Assembly (NCBI GenBank): GCA_031423755.1
Contig: JANPGC010000172.1
Span: 1-15,726 of the forward strand
Origin: JANMEX01 sp031423755
Lineage (GTDB): Bacteria > Pseudomonadota > Alphaproteobacteria > Rhizobiales > Rhizobiaceae
Length of the DNA stretch: 15,726 bases
Reading direction: 5' to 3'
Each line of letters opens with the position of its first letter. The first letter of the stretch is position 1. The notes beneath the pieces were generated by a model. The model did no database searches. It had not been told where the DNA came from and saw only the letters and a list, made by a program, of their open reading frames with translations. A program made the position numbers and the translations under genes. Shown piece after piece: positions 13,836 to 15,726 of this stretch.

Positions 13836-15041
13836 GTGACTGCAAGCATTTCCGGCAAAAAAGAAACGGCTGTCGTCATCGTTGCCGCAGGGCGCGGCGA
13901 GCGGGCGGGACAGCATGGCGGGCCGAAGCAGTACCGGCATATCGGCGGCCAAGCTGTTATCCGTCACACCGTCGAAGCGTTTTATTCTTCAGGCAAGACT
14001 GGCCGGATTGTGGTCGTGGTGCATGAGGATGACCACACAATTGCCGCCGAAGCGCTTGGTGGTCTCGATGCCGCTTGCATCTTGGTATACGGTGGCGCGA
14101 CGCGCCAGGCCTCCACCCTGCTCGGATTGAGAGCGTTGGCAGCAGTTCCTCCAGACTTTGTCATGGTGCATGACGCAGTACGCCCGTTCGTCGATTCGCA
14201 GCTTCTGACGCGGATTTTCGGTTCGCTGAGTGAAAGCCAGGGCGTCATACCCGCGCTTGCCGTCTCAGACACACTGAAAATCGCAAGCAATGGAGTGATC
14301 AACGGGACAATTGACCGCAGCGGGCTCTACTGCGCACAGACGCCGCAGGCATTTCCATTCGCGCCGATTCTCCGTGCCCACCTTGCCGCCGCCGAAAGCG
14401 GCCTGGACAATTTCACTGACGATGCGTCGATATCCGAATGGGCAGGACTTCCGGTGCGTATAGTTGAAGGTTCGCCAGAAAACGTCAAACTGACATGGAA
14501 GAGAGACATTGAATTGGCCGATCAGCGCTTGTCGCAATCTTCCGCTTTCCCTGATGTTCGTACCGGAAATGGCTACGACGTGCACGCGTTTGAACCGGGC
14601 GATCACGTAACGCTCTGCGGCGTTGACATACCGCATGAGGCCAAGCTCAACGGCCATTCAGACGCTGATGTGGCACTGCATGCGCTGACAGACGCGCTAC
14701 TTGCAACGAGGGGCGCCGGAGATATCGGTACGCATTTTCCGCCAACTGACCCGCAATGGCGCGGCGCAGCTTCGAGCATATTTCTGAAGCATGCCGCCAA
14801 GATTGTCCGCGAGGCGGGCGGACGCATTGCCAATGCCGATATCACTCTGATCTGCGAATCGCCGAAGATTGGGCCGCACCGTGAAAGGATGGTCGCGTCA
14901 ATTGCTGCGATGCTCGTGGTCGATCTGGACAGGGTCTCAGTCAAGGCAACAACCAATGAAAAGCTTGGATTTGTTGGCCGTAGAGAGGGCATTGCAGCCA
15001 TTGCCACCGCAACAGTGGTCTATCCGGGCCAACTGAAATGA
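13836..15041 (+). CDS. ispDF: Bifunctional IspD/IspF of the MEP isoprenoid pathway
   Basis: The fusion joins two non-consecutive steps of the MEP pathway: CTP-dependent formation of CDP-methylerythritol (IspD) and cyclisation to MEcPP (IspF). The 401-residue protein begins with IspD (about 11-235): the CTP-binding AAGRGERAG (17-25) and PKQY (30-33), VHDAVRPF (111-118), TDD (194-196) and NVKLT (216-220). IspF follows (about 241-401): zinc ligands in GYDVHAF (DVH 248-250), GHSDADV (273-279), and the C-terminal ATTNEKLGFVGRREGIAA. Fused ispDF is typical of alphaproteobacteria. I chose GTG 13836 over the upstream ATG 13758 because of its GAAGGG site. It is divergent from dusB and overlaps the next gene by ATGA. 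Confidence 0.97.
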   Translation: MTASISGKKETAVVIVAAGRGERAGQHGGPKQYRHIGGQAVIRHTVEAFYSSGKTGRIVVVVHEDDHTIAAEALGGLDAACILVYGGATRQASTLLGLRALAAVPPDFVMVHDAVRPFVDSQLLTRIFGSLSESQGVIPALAVSDTLKIASNGVINGTIDRSGLYCAQTPQAFPFAPILRAHLAAAESGLDNFTDDASISEWAGLPVRIVEGSPENVKLTWKRDIELADQRLSQSSAFPDVRTGNGYDVHAFEPGDHVTLCGVDIPHEAKLNGHSDADVALHALTDALLATRGAGDIGTHFPPTDPQWRGAASSIFLKHAAKIVREAGGRIANADITLICESPKIGPHRERMVASIAAMLVVDLDRVSVKATTNEKLGFVGRREGIAAIATATVVYPGQLK

Positions 15042-15535
15042 GCCTGTTTCCGGAAGACGTCACCGCGCTCGCAACATCAGTCTTGGCGGTGTGCCGCAGT
15101 CGTGGACTCAAGATCGCAACGGCAGAGTCCTGCACCGGCGGCTTGATTGTCGCGGCCTTGACGGAAATAGCGGGCTCATCCGATGTGGTGGACCGCGGGT
15201 TTGTGACTTACTCAAACGAAGCAAAGAAGGCGATGCTTGGCGTACTGCCCCAGACCATCGAAGCTCACGGCGCAGTGTCAAAGGAGACCGCGCTGGAAAT
15301 GGCAATTGGAGCGCTGGCAAACTCGAAAGCCAACCTGGCAATTGCCGTTACCGGTATCGCAGGCCCCGGCGGCGGCTCAGCGCAAAAGCCCGTCGGCCTC
15401 GTGCACATCGCCTTGGCCAGCGGGCAAGGTACTCAGCACCTTGAATGCCGCTTTGGTGATATCAGCCGAGAAAACGTGCGGTTGGAAACCGTCCGCACTG
15501 CGTTGCGGATGGTGTCGGAATTCACGCGAAACTGA
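15038..15535 (+). CDS. pncC: CinA-family nicotinamide-nucleotide amidohydrolase (PncC)
   Basis: This 165-residue protein is the stand-alone CinA C-terminal domain. The family removes the amide of nicotinamide mononucleotide, giving nicotinic acid mononucleotide for NAD recycling. Motifs are AESCTGG (29-35, with the candidate nucleophile Ser31), the GFVTYSNEAK stretch near 54-63, HGAVSKETALEMA, and AVTGIAGPGGGS. Length is usual for the short form; the N-terminal domain of long CinA is absent. Its ATG overlaps the ispDF stop as ATGA, so the two are probably cotranscribed and coupled, a common alphaproteobacterial arrangement. It converges with the next gene at a 4-base gap. Confidence 0.92.
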   Translation: MSLFPEDVTALATSVLAVCRSRGLKIATAESCTGGLIVAALTEIAGSSDVVDRGFVTYSNEAKKAMLGVLPQTIEAHGAVSKETALEMAIGALANSKANLAIAVTGIAGPGGGSAQKPVGLVHIALASGQGTQHLECRFGDISRENVRLETVRTALRMVSEFTRN

Positions 15536-15539
15536 GCGG

Positions 15540-15726
15540 TCACTTCACGGAGTAATGCCGCCACATCGCCGCAAGGATGTTTGAACAGCCATCGGTCCAA
15601 GGCGTGACGCCGTGGTCGTCTGCCTTTTGCCACAGCTTGTTTTCAAGCAGAGCGCCAAAGTCTGCTTCCTTGCGGGCAATAACGGCAACGATGCTCCTCT
15701 GCGCCATGTTCACGGTCTCCGCGCTG
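15540..15726 (-). CDS. C-terminal part of an unidentified protein, cut by the window edge
   Basis: The last 61 codons of a minus-strand gene end at TGA 15540-15542. They include RSIVAVIARKEADFGALLEN, then KLWQKADDHGVTPW and TDGCSNILAAMWRHYSVK to the stop. I do not recognise it firmly. The W-T-D-x-x-S-N-I-L stretch recalls the W-T-D-D-[YF]-S-N tail of spermidine-synthase-like proteins, but Asp-Gly replaces Asp-Asp, and too little sequence is present. It is favoured over the other frames by its tail-to-tail fit with pncC. Confidence 0.5.
   Translation of the reverse strand, partial: SAETVNMAQRSIVAVIARKEADFGALLENKLWQKADDHGVTPWTDGCSNILAAMWRHYSVK

Noticed and set aside
1..15726. CRISPR arrays, tRNA genes, toxin-antitoxin or defence clusters
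   Set aside because: No spaced short repeats, no tRNA-like cloverleaf with TTCGA-type arms in the short gaps, and no defence-family motifs in any credible frame were seen.

Overview
This window looks like chromosomal DNA of an alphaproteobacterium, most likely of the Rhizobiales/Hyphomicrobiales. The reasons are gene order (fused ispDF and a CinA-family gene divergent from dusB-ntrB-ntrC-ntrY-ntrX, then a D-amino-acid aminotransferase, hfq, hflX and a convergent mazG), the presence of the NtrY/NtrX pair, and a fused rather than separate IspD and IspF. The assignment rests on remembered family knowledge, not on a search.

Layout. Positions 1-92 hold a minus-strand fragment with one NHL-type repeat. 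An ISNCY/IS1202-like insertion sequence (about 93-1709) cuts it off from whatever lay upstream. A D-erythronate dehydrogenase-like gene (denD, minus) follows and is divergent from mazG (plus). mazG meets hflX tail to tail. From 13715 leftward to 3680 one long minus-strand run reads dusB-ntrB-ntrC-ntrY-ntrX-dat-hfq-hflX. Its junctions are mostly overlapping or short; the two that contain structure are ntrC/ntrY (a 12-bp-arm hairpin) and dat/hfq (nested inverted repeats). Divergent from dusB are ispDF and a pncC/cinA-C gene, overlapping by ATGA. The window ends in the C-terminal part of an unidentified minus-strand gene.

How the genes work together. NtrB/NtrC form the nitrogen-sensing two-component system acting with sigma-54. 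NtrY/NtrX form a second, membrane-linked pair. The NtrX here lacks the GAFTGA loop that contacts sigma-54, whereas NtrC has it. dusB modifies tRNA and conventionally heads the ntr operon in this group. Hfq (sRNA chaperone) and HflX (ribosome-associated GTPase) form the distal end. IspDF supplies isoprenoid precursors, MazG and PncC are housekeeping clean-up enzymes.

No undescribed multi-gene system is evident; this is mostly a conserved housekeeping and regulatory locus. The best leads are small: the ntrC-ntrY dyad, the probable leaderless dusB start, the structured hfq leader, the IS end architecture with no visible target duplication, and frequent non-ATG starts. No gene-free stretch exceeds 300 bases, and I saw no tRNA, rRNA or CRISPR.
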